A DNA stretch of 64,000 nucleotides, from contig NZ_WQEG01000013.1 of NCBI RefSeq assembly GCF_013033515.1, positions 1-64,000 on the forward strand, written 5' to 3'. Origin of the DNA: Ruegeria sp. HKCCA6707. Its GTDB lineage: Bacteria; Pseudomonadota; Alphaproteobacteria; Rhodobacterales; Rhodobacteraceae. The notes under the pieces are model-generated. The model searched no databases, was not told the origin of the DNA, and was given only the letters and a program-made list of their open reading frames with translations. Of this stretch, positions 35,260 through 43,496 are shown piece by piece (the first letter of the stretch is position 1; every line of letters starts with the position of its first letter). The position numbers and the translations under genes were made by a program.

Positions 35260-36045
35260 TCAGGCTGCACTGTCCAACTGGCGCAGCAGTTCAGGCAAGT
35301 CTGCCACCGTGTCGACCACATAGTCCGCGCCTGCGTCTTTCAGGATCTTCGTCGCATGTTGGCGCAACGCGCCAACCTCAGCCTCGCCCAGCGTGGCCAG
35401 CTCATCCGGTGTCTTTCCCACCGCGTTGCCTGACATGGCCACACCAACGGTCAGACATCCGGCGGCGATACCTTCCTTGATACCGGGGGCCGTATCGTCA
35501 ACCTTGATAAGTGCTGCTGGTGGATAAGCGACCAGGTCGACCATGCATTTATACATACCTAATGGCCCTGGACGCCCTTCGGGCAAATCGTCAGAACAGA
35601 CCAAATTGTCGGGCACATAGCCCTGCTGCGCGGCCACCGGCAGCACATTCTCCATGATCGATCTAGTATAGCCGGTGGTCGACCCGATCTTGAGTCCCAT
35701 TTCGCGCAACGCGTCGATGGCCTCTTTGGCACCAGGCACCAAATCTGCATAATCTGCGGCAACCTTCTCGTTCATGGGCACAAAGACTTCATAGACCTTG
35801 TCGACATCCGCATCGCCGGGAGGGTTACCGAATTTTGCCTCCCACTGGGCAGCAATATCATCCATCGCCATCATGGTTTGGATGTGGTCCCACTTGGCAG
35901 CCCCCATCGGGCCACGGGCCTGTTCGATTGTCGCCGTGATCCCAAATTCAGCAAAAGCTTTGACAAAAACCCCCATCGGCGCAAATGAACCAAAATCGAC
36001 GACGGTCCCAGCCCAGTCGAACACAACCGCTTTGAACTTGCTCAT
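35260..36045 (-). CDS. phnX: Phosphonoacetaldehyde hydrolase
   Basis: The 261-residue HAD-superfamily enzyme has the nucleophile motif VFDWAGTVVD and, in the cap, ARGPMGAAKWDHI, whose lysine forms the Schiff base that defines phosphonoacetaldehyde hydrolase. Later pieces are GSTTGYTRSIM and KVDDTAPGI with the metal aspartates. It splits phosphonoacetaldehyde into acetaldehyde and phosphate in 2-aminoethylphosphonate breakdown. The partner transaminase PhnW and a phosphonate importer are not in the window. The ribosome site is GGAAGAAA. The cysteine synthase gene lies 77 bases upstream on the same strand. Confidence 0.93.
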   Translation of the reverse strand: MSKFKAVVFDWAGTVVDFGSFAPMGVFVKAFAEFGITATIEQARGPMGAAKWDHIQTMMAMDDIAAQWEAKFGNPPGDADVDKVYEVFVPMNEKVAADYADLVPGAKEAIDALREMGLKIGSTTGYTRSIMENVLPVAAQQGYVPDNLVCSDDLPEGRPGPLGMYKCMVDLVAYPPAALIKVDDTAPGIKEGIAAGCLTVGVAMSGNAVGKTPDELATLGEAEVGALRQHATKILKDAGADYVVDTVADLPELLRQLDSAA

Positions 36046-36122
36046 TTTTCTTCCGTCTTTGGGTCAGAACTTACCGATGAATGTCAGCCACTACTGACAA
36101 ACTGTAACGGTTTCATGACCTT

Positions 36123-37202
36123 TCAGGGCATCTGGCAACCTGGCGTGGACTTTGAGATCTCAATCTCTTCCTCGGTCATCTCTTCGGCAATACCCTCAAA
36201 AAGAGGCGTGCTCAGATAGCGCTCGCCCGTATCAGGCAGCATACACAGAATGGTGCTACCAGGCGCGGCCTTTTCAGCGATGCCCACTGCGATGGCGAAT
36301 GTTGATCCGCCGGATATTCCAGTCAGGATGCCTTCCTGACTGGCAAGTTTTCGGGCCCACTCCACTCCTGTTGGTCCGGGCACAGGGATCAATTCGTCAT
36401 AGTATTTATTGTCGATGCTCTCCTGCAAAACTGCTGGGATAAAATCGGGTGTCCAGCCCTGGATCGGATGAGGTTCGAACGCTGGGTGGCCAGACAAAGG
36501 ATCATCGTCAGGTCCACGCTCGGTTGCGATACCGCTGCCGATCAGCTGCGCGTTGGCAGGTTCTGACAGAATGATCCGTGTCTCGGGGCGTTCTTTCCGC
36601 AGCACACGGGCCACACCGGTCAGAGTACCGCCGGTGCCGTACCCGGTCACAAAGTAATCCAGAGTACGCCCCGCGAAATCCGACATGATTTCTCGTGCGG
36701 TGGTTGCCTCATGAATGTCGGCATTGGCCTGCGTTTCGAACTGGCGCGCCAGCAACCAACCGTGGGCCTCAGCCAGCTCTGCTGCTTTGCGATACATGCC
36801 AAAACCTTTCTCGGCACGCGGAGTCAGCACCACCTTGGCCCCCAGCATCCGCATCAGGCGGCGGCGTTCGACCGAGAAACTGTCAGCCATGGTGACCACA
36901 AGCGGATAGCCTTTTTGCGCACAGACCATGGCCAGCCCAATCCCCGTATTGCCACTGGTGGCTTCGACAACCGTTTGTCCGGGCTTCAACGCTCCACTAC
37001 GTTCTGCCGCTTCGATGATGTTCACAGCCAAGCGGTCCTTGACCGACCCTGCCGGATTGAACGCTTCGAATTTCACATAAATGTCGACCCCTTCAGGGCC
37101 CAGATTGTTGACCCGAATGGCCGGAGTGTTGCCGATCGTGTCCAGCACGCTGTCATAGACGCGTCCGTTTCCATCGGTTGTGCGCAGTTTCTGATCGGCC
37201 AT
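36123..37202 (-). CDS. Cysteine synthase family PLP enzyme
   Basis: The 359-residue protein is a beta-family PLP enzyme. The PLP lysine lies in NPAGSVKDRLA, the phosphate/substrate loop is EATSGNTGIGLA and the glycine-rich PLP loop GYGTGGTLTG. Its length exceeds ordinary CysK (about 310), with an insertion around residues 235-260 (GPDDDPLSGHPAFEPHP) and a short tail ending GCQMP. It should make cysteine from O-acetylserine and sulfide, or a related beta-replacement reaction; the insertion leaves room for a different substrate. Clear ribosome site AGGGTGAGGG. Possibly co-transcribed with phnX. Confidence 0.85.
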   Translation of the reverse strand: MADQKLRTTDGNGRVYDSVLDTIGNTPAIRVNNLGPEGVDIYVKFEAFNPAGSVKDRLAVNIIEAAERSGALKPGQTVVEATSGNTGIGLAMVCAQKGYPLVVTMADSFSVERRRLMRMLGAKVVLTPRAEKGFGMYRKAAELAEAHGWLLARQFETQANADIHEATTAREIMSDFAGRTLDYFVTGYGTGGTLTGVARVLRKERPETRIILSEPANAQLIGSGIATERGPDDDPLSGHPAFEPHPIQGWTPDFIPAVLQESIDNKYYDELIPVPGPTGVEWARKLASQEGILTGISGGSTFAIAVGIAEKAAPGSTILCMLPDTGERYLSTPLFEGIAEEMTEEEIEISKSTPGCQMP

Positions 37203-37421
37203 TTTTGTCCCTCACCCTTTATGTTTTCTGTGTCTTTTGTCAGCGCGATAAGGGCACAGCACATTCATGGCATCCGCGAAAATGCGTGCCAGGCCGTTAA
37301 ACAAGGCCCAACTTAACGCGATGAAATAAAGGCAGAACCCACCCAAGCCTTAGGATCACTTTGACACAGTAACAGACATTCTGGATTCTGCGAAACGATC
37401 CCTCGGGGCGGATCAACGGGG

Positions 37422-37808
37422 TCAGGTCGCCTCTGACAGCACCTTTTTGGCGACGCGAAAACACTCTAGGGCCTGAGGCACGCCGCAATAGATGCCGACG
37501 ACATGGATGATGGCGCGGATTTCATCCGAGCTGACACCGTTGCGCAAGGCGCCCCTGCAATGAATTTCCCATTCCGTCATCTTTCCCAGCGCACCGATCA
37601 TGGCCAGGTTCATCATGGACCGGGTCTTGGCGTCGATGACATCGTCGCCCCAGCCAAAGCCCCAGCACCAAGCTGTCATCGCCTCTTGAAAAGGGCGCGT
37701 AAACGCGTCTGCAGCTTCGAGGTTGCGCTCGACATATTCCGCGCCCAGCGTGCTTTTTCGCTGCTCCAGACCTTTCAGAAAAAGGTCTTCATCAAATATG
37801 TCGGCCAT
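37422..37808 (-). CDS. Carboxymuconolactone decarboxylase-family protein
   Basis: The 128-residue all-helical protein belongs to the CMD/AhpD-like family, with the core pattern EIHCRGALRNGVSSDEIRAI. It lacks the CxxC peroxidase pair of AhpD, having a single cysteine in HCRG, so a decarboxylase- or hydrolase-like role is more likely than peroxide removal. It is the last gene of the RpiR-Rieske-CMD run, 40 bases after the Rieske oxygenase stop, and probably acts on a product of that pathway (inference). The ribosome site is GGAGAG. Confidence 0.82.
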   Translation of the reverse strand: MADIFDEDLFLKGLEQRKSTLGAEYVERNLEAADAFTRPFQEAMTAWCWGFGWGDDVIDAKTRSMMNLAMIGALGKMTEWEIHCRGALRNGVSSDEIRAIIHVVGIYCGVPQALECFRVAKKVLSEAT

Positions 37809-37848
37809 GCTGTCTCTCCGCTCGAATAACTGAATGTTTGGTATGCGC

Positions 37849-38940
37849 TCACTCGTCCACCGCGTCGCGCATCCATTGTTGAAGCCGCGCGATGGAATGC
37901 TCAGACAATACCCCGCAATTGGGATCCAGAACCAGTGGTCCCGGGCGATAGCCGCGCGATTTCAGCCCCCTATGGACGCTTTCGACGAGGTGGATATCTT
38001 CCTCGACCGTGGTTTCACGGTCTTGCACAGCCAATTGTCGGATCACGGCGCTTTCAGATCCACCTTCGGTATACCAGCCGCGCCAGACGGTGCTGTGATC
38101 GGCATCGTGTGCGCGCCAGTGATAGGTGTTGAGCACATTGCCCGGATAGCATTGGAACGAAAACATGGGCCACAGGAACCACGACTGATAATCACCAGCA
38201 TGCGGCACCGAAAGGTCAATCGGATATGTCATATTCTCAAGGCTTTGACATTCGGTGGTGTGACGCAGCACATAGCCTCCGCCCGCGTCAGGCTGAATGT
38301 CATAGGTCTCGGGCTTGACCACGCCTTCGGCGAAGGTCGGGTGATTGGTCGGGCAGTGATAGCATTCCGAGTAGTTCTCGATACTGACCTTCCAGTTGCA
38401 GTTCTCAGGTATTTCGACCCATTCCAGCGGTTCAAGCGCGTCGATATTCGGAACAAAGGCGCGCAGTTCTTCGCGCACGCCGGGAAACCACTCATCCATC
38501 GGGACCGCGTCGTCATCCAAGTTGACAAAGATGAAGCCGTTAAACAATTCGGTGCGCACCGGGGTCAAACAGATCGCGCTGCGATCAAAGCCCGGAACCG
38601 ATTTGATATTTGGCCCCGCACGCAATTGGCCTGTCAACTCGTAAGTCCAGGAATGATAGGGGCACACCACTACGCGCGTATTGCCTGCTCCGCTTACCAT
38701 TTCATGCGCGCGGTGTTGGCACACGTTATAGAACGTGCGGATTTCGCCATCACGCCCTTTGATGCAAAAGAGGTTCTGCCCGGCAATTTCAAACGCGAAA
38801 TAATCGCCCGGCGCGCGCACCTGCGCGACATGGCCTGCGAACTGCCAGGTTCGCGCCAACAGGCCCTGCATTTCTTTCGCAAACAGCTCGGGATCGGTGT
38901 AATAACGCGCGTCGAGCGAATGGATCAGGGGGGCATTCAT
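37849..38940 (-). CDS. Rieske-type oxygenase alpha subunit, carnitine/betaine monooxygenase-like
   Basis: The 363-residue protein has an N-terminal Rieske 2Fe-2S domain (CQHRAHE and CPYHSW) and a C-terminal mononuclear iron domain (ENYSECYHCPTNHP). It matches carnitine monooxygenase CntA and relatives closely at the end (VESVHRGLKSRGYRPG, then LSEHSIARLQQW), and it has the glutamate in the YxECYHC position that CntA uses in place of the usual bridging aspartate. It probably oxidises a quaternary ammonium compound, removing a methyl group or splitting off trimethylamine. The reductase partner is not in the window. Its ATG overlaps the RpiR stop (ATGA), so the two are coupled. Confidence 0.88.
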   Translation of the reverse strand: MNAPLIHSLDARYYTDPELFAKEMQGLLARTWQFAGHVAQVRAPGDYFAFEIAGQNLFCIKGRDGEIRTFYNVCQHRAHEMVSGAGNTRVVVCPYHSWTYELTGQLRAGPNIKSVPGFDRSAICLTPVRTELFNGFIFVNLDDDAVPMDEWFPGVREELRAFVPNIDALEPLEWVEIPENCNWKVSIENYSECYHCPTNHPTFAEGVVKPETYDIQPDAGGGYVLRHTTECQSLENMTYPIDLSVPHAGDYQSWFLWPMFSFQCYPGNVLNTYHWRAHDADHSTVWRGWYTEGGSESAVIRQLAVQDRETTVEEDIHLVESVHRGLKSRGYRPGPLVLDPNCGVLSEHSIARLQQWMRDAVDE

Positions 38941-39824
38941 TCGGGCTCCTCCACGTAAAGGCCAAGCTGGTGGCGACGACGGTGAAACCTTTCAACCCGT
39001 TCGACAATTTCATCGCTGGCAACGGCGATAACGAAGGACAGAAGAGTTTCCAAAACGGCGAGTGTGGACACTGATGACGGGAAGAATTGCGGCGTATCTA
39101 CGGCCACCACAAACCCGTGCTGCGCATTCAGGATCACCGGGCTGGCCGGGCTGTCGGAAATCCCGATAACCGTCATGCCCTGGTCGCGCGCCAGCTTTAC
39201 GGCCTCGATCACTTCGGTCCGGTACGGGTGGCAGGTGATGGCGATCAACACATCCTGGTCGTCCGCCCAAGCCAGATCGTCAACCGGTGTGGACCCAGGC
39301 CGCGGAATCGCATGGAACTGCTTCATCCCGGTAGAGGCCAGATAGGTGAAATTGCGCGCGTTCGAATTGTTGACGCCAACTCCCAGCGTAAAGATCTGGC
39401 GGCTATTCCATATTGCTTCGGCCGCAGCCTTCAGCGCAGCAGCATCAATCCCTGCAAACGTGTCTTCGATATTGCGGATCGCCGCGCCCACCATATCGGC
39501 ATAAAGCCCGCCCAGCTCACCCGACTTGCCGATATCCTGCAGCCAACGGGCACGATCCGGAAAGGACACGCTGCCCTTGCGTATCGCATCGCGGAAGGGT
39601 GCGCGAAAATCCTCATAGCCGTCAAAACCCACCTGCCGGGCCATACGTACAAACGTGTTGGGCTTGACCTTGGCGGCCTCGGCAATCTCTCGCACGGTTG
39701 AGACCCCTACATCCGTGGGGTTCTCCAACACATAGCGCGCGGCTTTTTGTGCTTCTGGGGTCAGCGCCTCCCACTCTTGTGTCAGGCGCGTCAAGACGGT
39801 CATTGATACATTTGTGTCATTCAT
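38937..39824 (-). CDS. RpiR-family transcriptional regulator
   Basis: The 295-residue protein has an N-terminal RpiR helix-turn-helix (about 20-90, with VREIAEAAKVKPNTFVRMAR) and a C-terminal SIS domain (about 130-260, with FTLGVGVNNSNARNF and ISDSPASPV). SIS domains usually bind phosphosugars, but many alphaproteobacterial RpiR proteins regulate amino-acid and amine catabolism. It leads the Rieske-CMD operon and faces the divergent dehydrogenase-enolase-aminotransferase operon 68 bases away, so it likely controls both. An inverted repeat covering its own start could be the operator. Confidence 0.9.
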   Translation of the reverse strand: MNDTNVSMTVLTRLTQEWEALTPEAQKAARYVLENPTDVGVSTVREIAEAAKVKPNTFVRMARQVGFDGYEDFRAPFRDAIRKGSVSFPDRARWLQDIGKSGELGGLYADMVGAAIRNIEDTFAGIDAAALKAAAEAIWNSRQIFTLGVGVNNSNARNFTYLASTGMKQFHAIPRPGSTPVDDLAWADDQDVLIAITCHPYRTEVIEAVKLARDQGMTVIGISDSPASPVILNAQHGFVVAVDTPQFFPSSVSTLAVLETLLSFVIAVASDEIVERVERFHRRRHQLGLYVEEPE

Positions 39825-39845
39825 GATTGACGATGGTACAAATGT
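39808..39845. promoter_or_regulatory. Inverted repeat at the RpiR start, candidate operator
   Basis: ACATTTGT (39808-39815) and ACAAATGT (39838-39845) are perfect inverse copies 22 bases apart. The left arm lies inside the first RpiR codons and the right arm in the 68-base divergent region, a fit for autoregulation plus control of the opposite operon. Confidence 0.38.
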
Positions 39846-39892
39846 GGAATTAGCCTGTCGAGCAGAAAAGCGACTCGGGAAGAGGAAATGTC

Positions 39893-42349
39893 ATGTCCGA
39901 GAAGAAACTGCCCACTCATGCCCGCGTTGTGATCGTAGGCGGTGGTGTCATGGGGGTCGGCTTGGCCTATCATCTGGCCCATGAAGGCTGGGGCGATGAC
40001 ACCATCCTGCTGGAAAAGGCAGAACTGACCAGCGGCAGTACCTGGCATGCGGCGGGGCAGATCACCCATTCGACCTCAAGCTCTGGGCTGGGCAAATGCG
40101 TGGACTATAACATCGGCCTTTATTCCGGTGCTTTAGAGGCGGAAACCGGTCAACCGGTGACATGGCATGGGTGCGGCTCTTTCCGTCTGGCCTATACCGA
40201 GGATGAGATGGACTGGCTGCGCCACACCCTGTCGGTAGGCCGGTCGCTGGGCTTCAACATCGAACTGGTCGGGCCTGAGAGGGTGGCTGAACTGCACCCG
40301 TTCTACAATCTCGACGGTGTTTTAGGTGCGCTGCATACGCCCGATGACGGCCATGTGGACCCAACCAACGTGACCATGGCGATGGCGGCGGGCGCGCGGC
40401 AAAAGGGCGTGCGTATCTTCCGCAACTGTCGCGCCACCAACATCACGCAGGCCAAGACCGGCGAATGGGTGGTTGAGACTGAGATGGGCACCATTACCTG
40501 CGAGCATGTGGTGAACGCGGGCGGGACCTATGCTCGCCAAATGGGCGAATGGTCGGGGCTGCAACTGCCGATGACTTCGATGACACACCATTATTTCGTG
40601 ACCGAGCCTGTGCCCGAATTTCAGAACCTGGATACCGAACTGCCGGTGATCCGCGACGACCGCAAGGTCTCGGGCTATATCCGTATGGAGCAGCAGCGCG
40701 GGCTGATCGGGATCTATGAGAAAGAGAACCCGAATTCGGTCTGGCATGATCGCTGTCCGTGGGAATATGAGAATTGGCTATTTGATGCCGATTACGACCG
40801 GGTGATGCCGTGGCTTGAGGAAAGCCTCAACCGGATGCCGATTTTTGCCGAGCTTGGAATACAGCGCGATGTGCACGGGGCGATCTCGCACCCGCCGGAC
40901 GGCAACCCGCTGATCGGGCCCGCACCGGGCGTTCGGAACTATTGGTGTTGCTGCGGTACGCAGATCGGCATCGGCTGGGGGCCGGGCCTGACCCGCGAAC
41001 TGGCGCGCTGGATGGTGCATGGGGCCGCCGATATCTCGATGCGAGAATTCGACCCGCGCCGGTTCGGCAGCTATGCCACCAAGGACTGGCAGGTGATCAA
41101 GGCCGAGGAAGATTACTGCTTGCGCCACGAAATCCCCTTCCCGCATTTCAACCGACTGGCCGGACGCCCGGTGAAACCTTCACCCCTGCACGATCTGCTG
41201 AAATCCAAAGGCGCCGTGCATGAGGAGGTTTTTGGCTTTGAACGCCCTCGCTGGTTTGCCCGCGACGGGGTGGAACAGCGCGATCACTATTCCTTCCGCC
41301 GAACGCAAACCGATGACATGGTCGCGGTCGAGGTCAAGGCGGTGCGCGAGCGTGTGGGTATCATGGATGTCACCGCCTTTACCAAGGTCGAGGTTTCGGG
41401 GCCGGACGCCTATGCTCTGCTGGACCGGCTGACCGCAAACCGGATGCCGCAAAAACTGGGCTCGATCACCCTGACCCACATGCTGAACCGCCGGGGCCGG
41501 ATCGAGTTGGAGACCACGATCGTGCGCATGGCCGAAGACCGGTTCTATCTGGTCTGTGCCGCGTTCTTTGAACAGCGCCTGCTGGATCACCTCACCCAAC
41601 AGCGCTACGACGAGGTTGTGCAGATCACCGCGCTCTCTGCCGACTGGTCGGCCCTGTCACTGAACGGCCCCCGGTCGCGCGACGTGCTGGCGCGTTGCAC
41701 CGATGCTGATCTGACCAATGCCGGGTTCCGCTGGCTTTCGGCGCAAGAGATCACCATCGCGGGCCACAAGGTTTGGGCCTTCCGCATGTCCTATGCCGGT
41801 GAGCTGGGTTGGGAGCTGCACATGCCCAACGCCGCTTGTCTGGATGTCTACACCGCGCTCTGGGCGGCGGGTGGGCCGCATGGCATCGCCGACTATGGCA
41901 GCTTTGCCATGAACGTGATGCGAATGGAGAAAGGTTTCAAAGGCGCTGGGGAACTGACCAATGAGGTCACGCTGGCCGAGGCTGATGTGCTGCGCTTTGC
42001 GCGCACCGACAAGGACTATTTGGGCAAGGACAAGACCCTCAACACCGATCTGCCGTGGATCTGCGCCTATCTTGAGATCGAACCGGATGGCGAGATTGAC
42101 GGGCACGGCGGCGAGGCGGTGATGCTGGACGGGCGCGTTGTCGGCTCGACCGCTTCTGTCGCCTACGGGCATACGGTCGGCAAGATCCTGGCCTTTGCCT
42201 ATGTCAAACCCGAGGCCGCCTCACCGGGCACCGAGCTGAGCGTCGTTATTCACGGAATGCCACGGGCCGCACGGGTGCTGGGTGAGCCCGCTTATGATCC
42301 AGGCAGCCTGTTGCCGCGCACTGACAGCGCGCTTGAGACGGCACAATGA
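39893..42349 (+). CDS. Dimethylglycine dehydrogenase-like flavoprotein with aminomethyltransferase domain
   Basis: The 818-residue protein is the second of its kind in the window. The FAD site is VVIVGGGVMGVGLAYHL, the covalent-FAD motif is TSGSTWHAAGQ, then an FAO_M linker and a T-protein domain from about residue 430. It differs from the enzyme at 26845-29283 in the segment after the FAD histidine (ITHSTSSSGLGKCVDYN), which suggests a different N-methyl substrate. It should demethylate an intermediate from the Rieske oxygenase and feed methylene-tetrahydrofolate. It leads an operon with the enolase-superfamily and aminotransferase genes. The ribosome site is AGAGGA. Confidence 0.88.
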   Translation: MSEKKLPTHARVVIVGGGVMGVGLAYHLAHEGWGDDTILLEKAELTSGSTWHAAGQITHSTSSSGLGKCVDYNIGLYSGALEAETGQPVTWHGCGSFRLAYTEDEMDWLRHTLSVGRSLGFNIELVGPERVAELHPFYNLDGVLGALHTPDDGHVDPTNVTMAMAAGARQKGVRIFRNCRATNITQAKTGEWVVETEMGTITCEHVVNAGGTYARQMGEWSGLQLPMTSMTHHYFVTEPVPEFQNLDTELPVIRDDRKVSGYIRMEQQRGLIGIYEKENPNSVWHDRCPWEYENWLFDADYDRVMPWLEESLNRMPIFAELGIQRDVHGAISHPPDGNPLIGPAPGVRNYWCCCGTQIGIGWGPGLTRELARWMVHGAADISMREFDPRRFGSYATKDWQVIKAEEDYCLRHEIPFPHFNRLAGRPVKPSPLHDLLKSKGAVHEEVFGFERPRWFARDGVEQRDHYSFRRTQTDDMVAVEVKAVRERVGIMDVTAFTKVEVSGPDAYALLDRLTANRMPQKLGSITLTHMLNRRGRIELETTIVRMAEDRFYLVCAAFFEQRLLDHLTQQRYDEVVQITALSADWSALSLNGPRSRDVLARCTDADLTNAGFRWLSAQEITIAGHKVWAFRMSYAGELGWELHMPNAACLDVYTALWAAGGPHGIADYGSFAMNVMRMEKGFKGAGELTNEVTLAEADVLRFARTDKDYLGKDKTLNTDLPWICAYLEIEPDGEIDGHGGEAVMLDGRVVGSTASVAYGHTVGKILAFAYVKPEAASPGTELSVVIHGMPRAARVLGEPAYDPGSLLPRTDSALETAQ

Positions 42350-42389
42350 GTAAGTGGAACGCTTCGAAGCCTCTCCAAAGGGCGAGCCG

Positions 42390-43493
42390 ATGAAGATCAT
42401 CCGCTTGTCACTGTGGTCCATCGATTTGAAAAGCCATGAAACCTATTACATGGCTGATGGCAAAACCTGCGCGACCGTTGAAACTCACGTCCTTTGCCTT
42501 GAGACGGACACAGGCCTGAAAGGATGGGGCGAGGTCTGTCCCATCCCGCACTATCTGCCCGCCTATGCCAAGGGCGTTCCAATCGCGGTGACCGAGTTGG
42601 CCCCCTTGTTACTGGGGGCAACGCCAATGGGCATCGAGGCCAAGATGGCGGAATTGAAAGCATTTTTACCCGGTCATTCTTATGCCAAGTCAATCATCGA
42701 CATCGCCTTGTGGGACCTGTTCGGCAAAGCCATTAACTTGCCTGTCTATACCCTTTTGGGCGGGCGAAGGTGCGCAGACATGCCGCTTTACCATTCGATC
42801 ACATGTACCGCACCGGATCAGATGGCGCAGATCGCGCGCGTGGCTTTTCAAAGCGGGATCAGGCAGTTTCAAGTCAAACTGGGTGCGGATGATGACTGGC
42901 AAGCAGATGCCGAGCGGTTAGCCAAAGTTCGCGAAACCGTTGGCCCCGGGCCTTTGGTCTATGGTGATTGGAACTGCGGTGCCACGCGTTTGCAGGCAAC
43001 GCGCACAGGACGTGCGGTGGCGCATCTGGATATCATGCTGGAACAACCTTGCCAGACGCTGGAGGACTGTGCCGCCGTGCGTCAGGCCACGGGTTTACCC
43101 ATGAAGATCGACGAAAACGCTTTTGATCTGGCAAGCTTGCTGCGGGCGCACGAATTGGGGTGTCTGGACGCGGTGGCCCTGAAACTGTCCAAATTCGGCG
43201 GCCTTTCCGCGATGCGGCGCGCCCGTGATCTGACGGTGCATCTGGGGGCCGAGATTTGCGCCGAATGTACATGGGGGTCGGATATCGTAACCGCCGCCTC
43301 ATTGCATTTCGCGGCCTCAACCCCGCAAAAATCGCTGCTGAACACGTGTGATCTGTCGGCCTATGTGGCACCGCGCCTCTGCCCCGACGCGCCTATACGC
43401 AAGAACGGTCGCATCGCACCACCCGAAGGTCCCGGCTTGGGCGTAACGCCCGATCTTGATCTTCTGGGGACCCCGATATTGGAGTTGGACTGA
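42390..43493 (+). CDS. Enolase-superfamily epimerase (MLE subgroup)
   Basis: The 367-residue enzyme has the MLE-subgroup barrel: catalytic lysines in FQVKLGA and in LKLSKFGG, and metal ligands in YGDWNCG, LEQP and KIDENAF. Two opposing lysines usually mean 1,1-proton transfer (racemase, epimerase) or cycloisomerisation rather than dehydration. The layout and context resemble 4-hydroxyproline betaine 2-epimerase (HpbD) and cis-3-hydroxyproline dehydratase enzymes of roseobacters, but the exact reaction cannot be read. The start at 42390 is set by the MKIIRLSLWS strand; the 42354 extension is unlikely. The aminotransferase gene starts three bases after its stop. Confidence 0.85.
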   Translation: MKIIRLSLWSIDLKSHETYYMADGKTCATVETHVLCLETDTGLKGWGEVCPIPHYLPAYAKGVPIAVTELAPLLLGATPMGIEAKMAELKAFLPGHSYAKSIIDIALWDLFGKAINLPVYTLLGGRRCADMPLYHSITCTAPDQMAQIARVAFQSGIRQFQVKLGADDDWQADAERLAKVRETVGPGPLVYGDWNCGATRLQATRTGRAVAHLDIMLEQPCQTLEDCAAVRQATGLPMKIDENAFDLASLLRAHELGCLDAVALKLSKFGGLSAMRRARDLTVHLGAEICAECTWGSDIVTAASLHFAASTPQKSLLNTCDLSAYVAPRLCPDAPIRKNGRIAPPEGPGLGVTPDLDLLGTPILELD

Positions 43494-43496
43494 GAC

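Noticed and set aside
36082-36099. TGTCAG/CTGACA hairpin between cysteine synthase and phnX genes
   Set aside because: Six-base arms without T-run are too weak to call.
37385-37421. Possible terminator after the CMD gene
   Set aside because: Only a five-base stem without T-run on the proper side.
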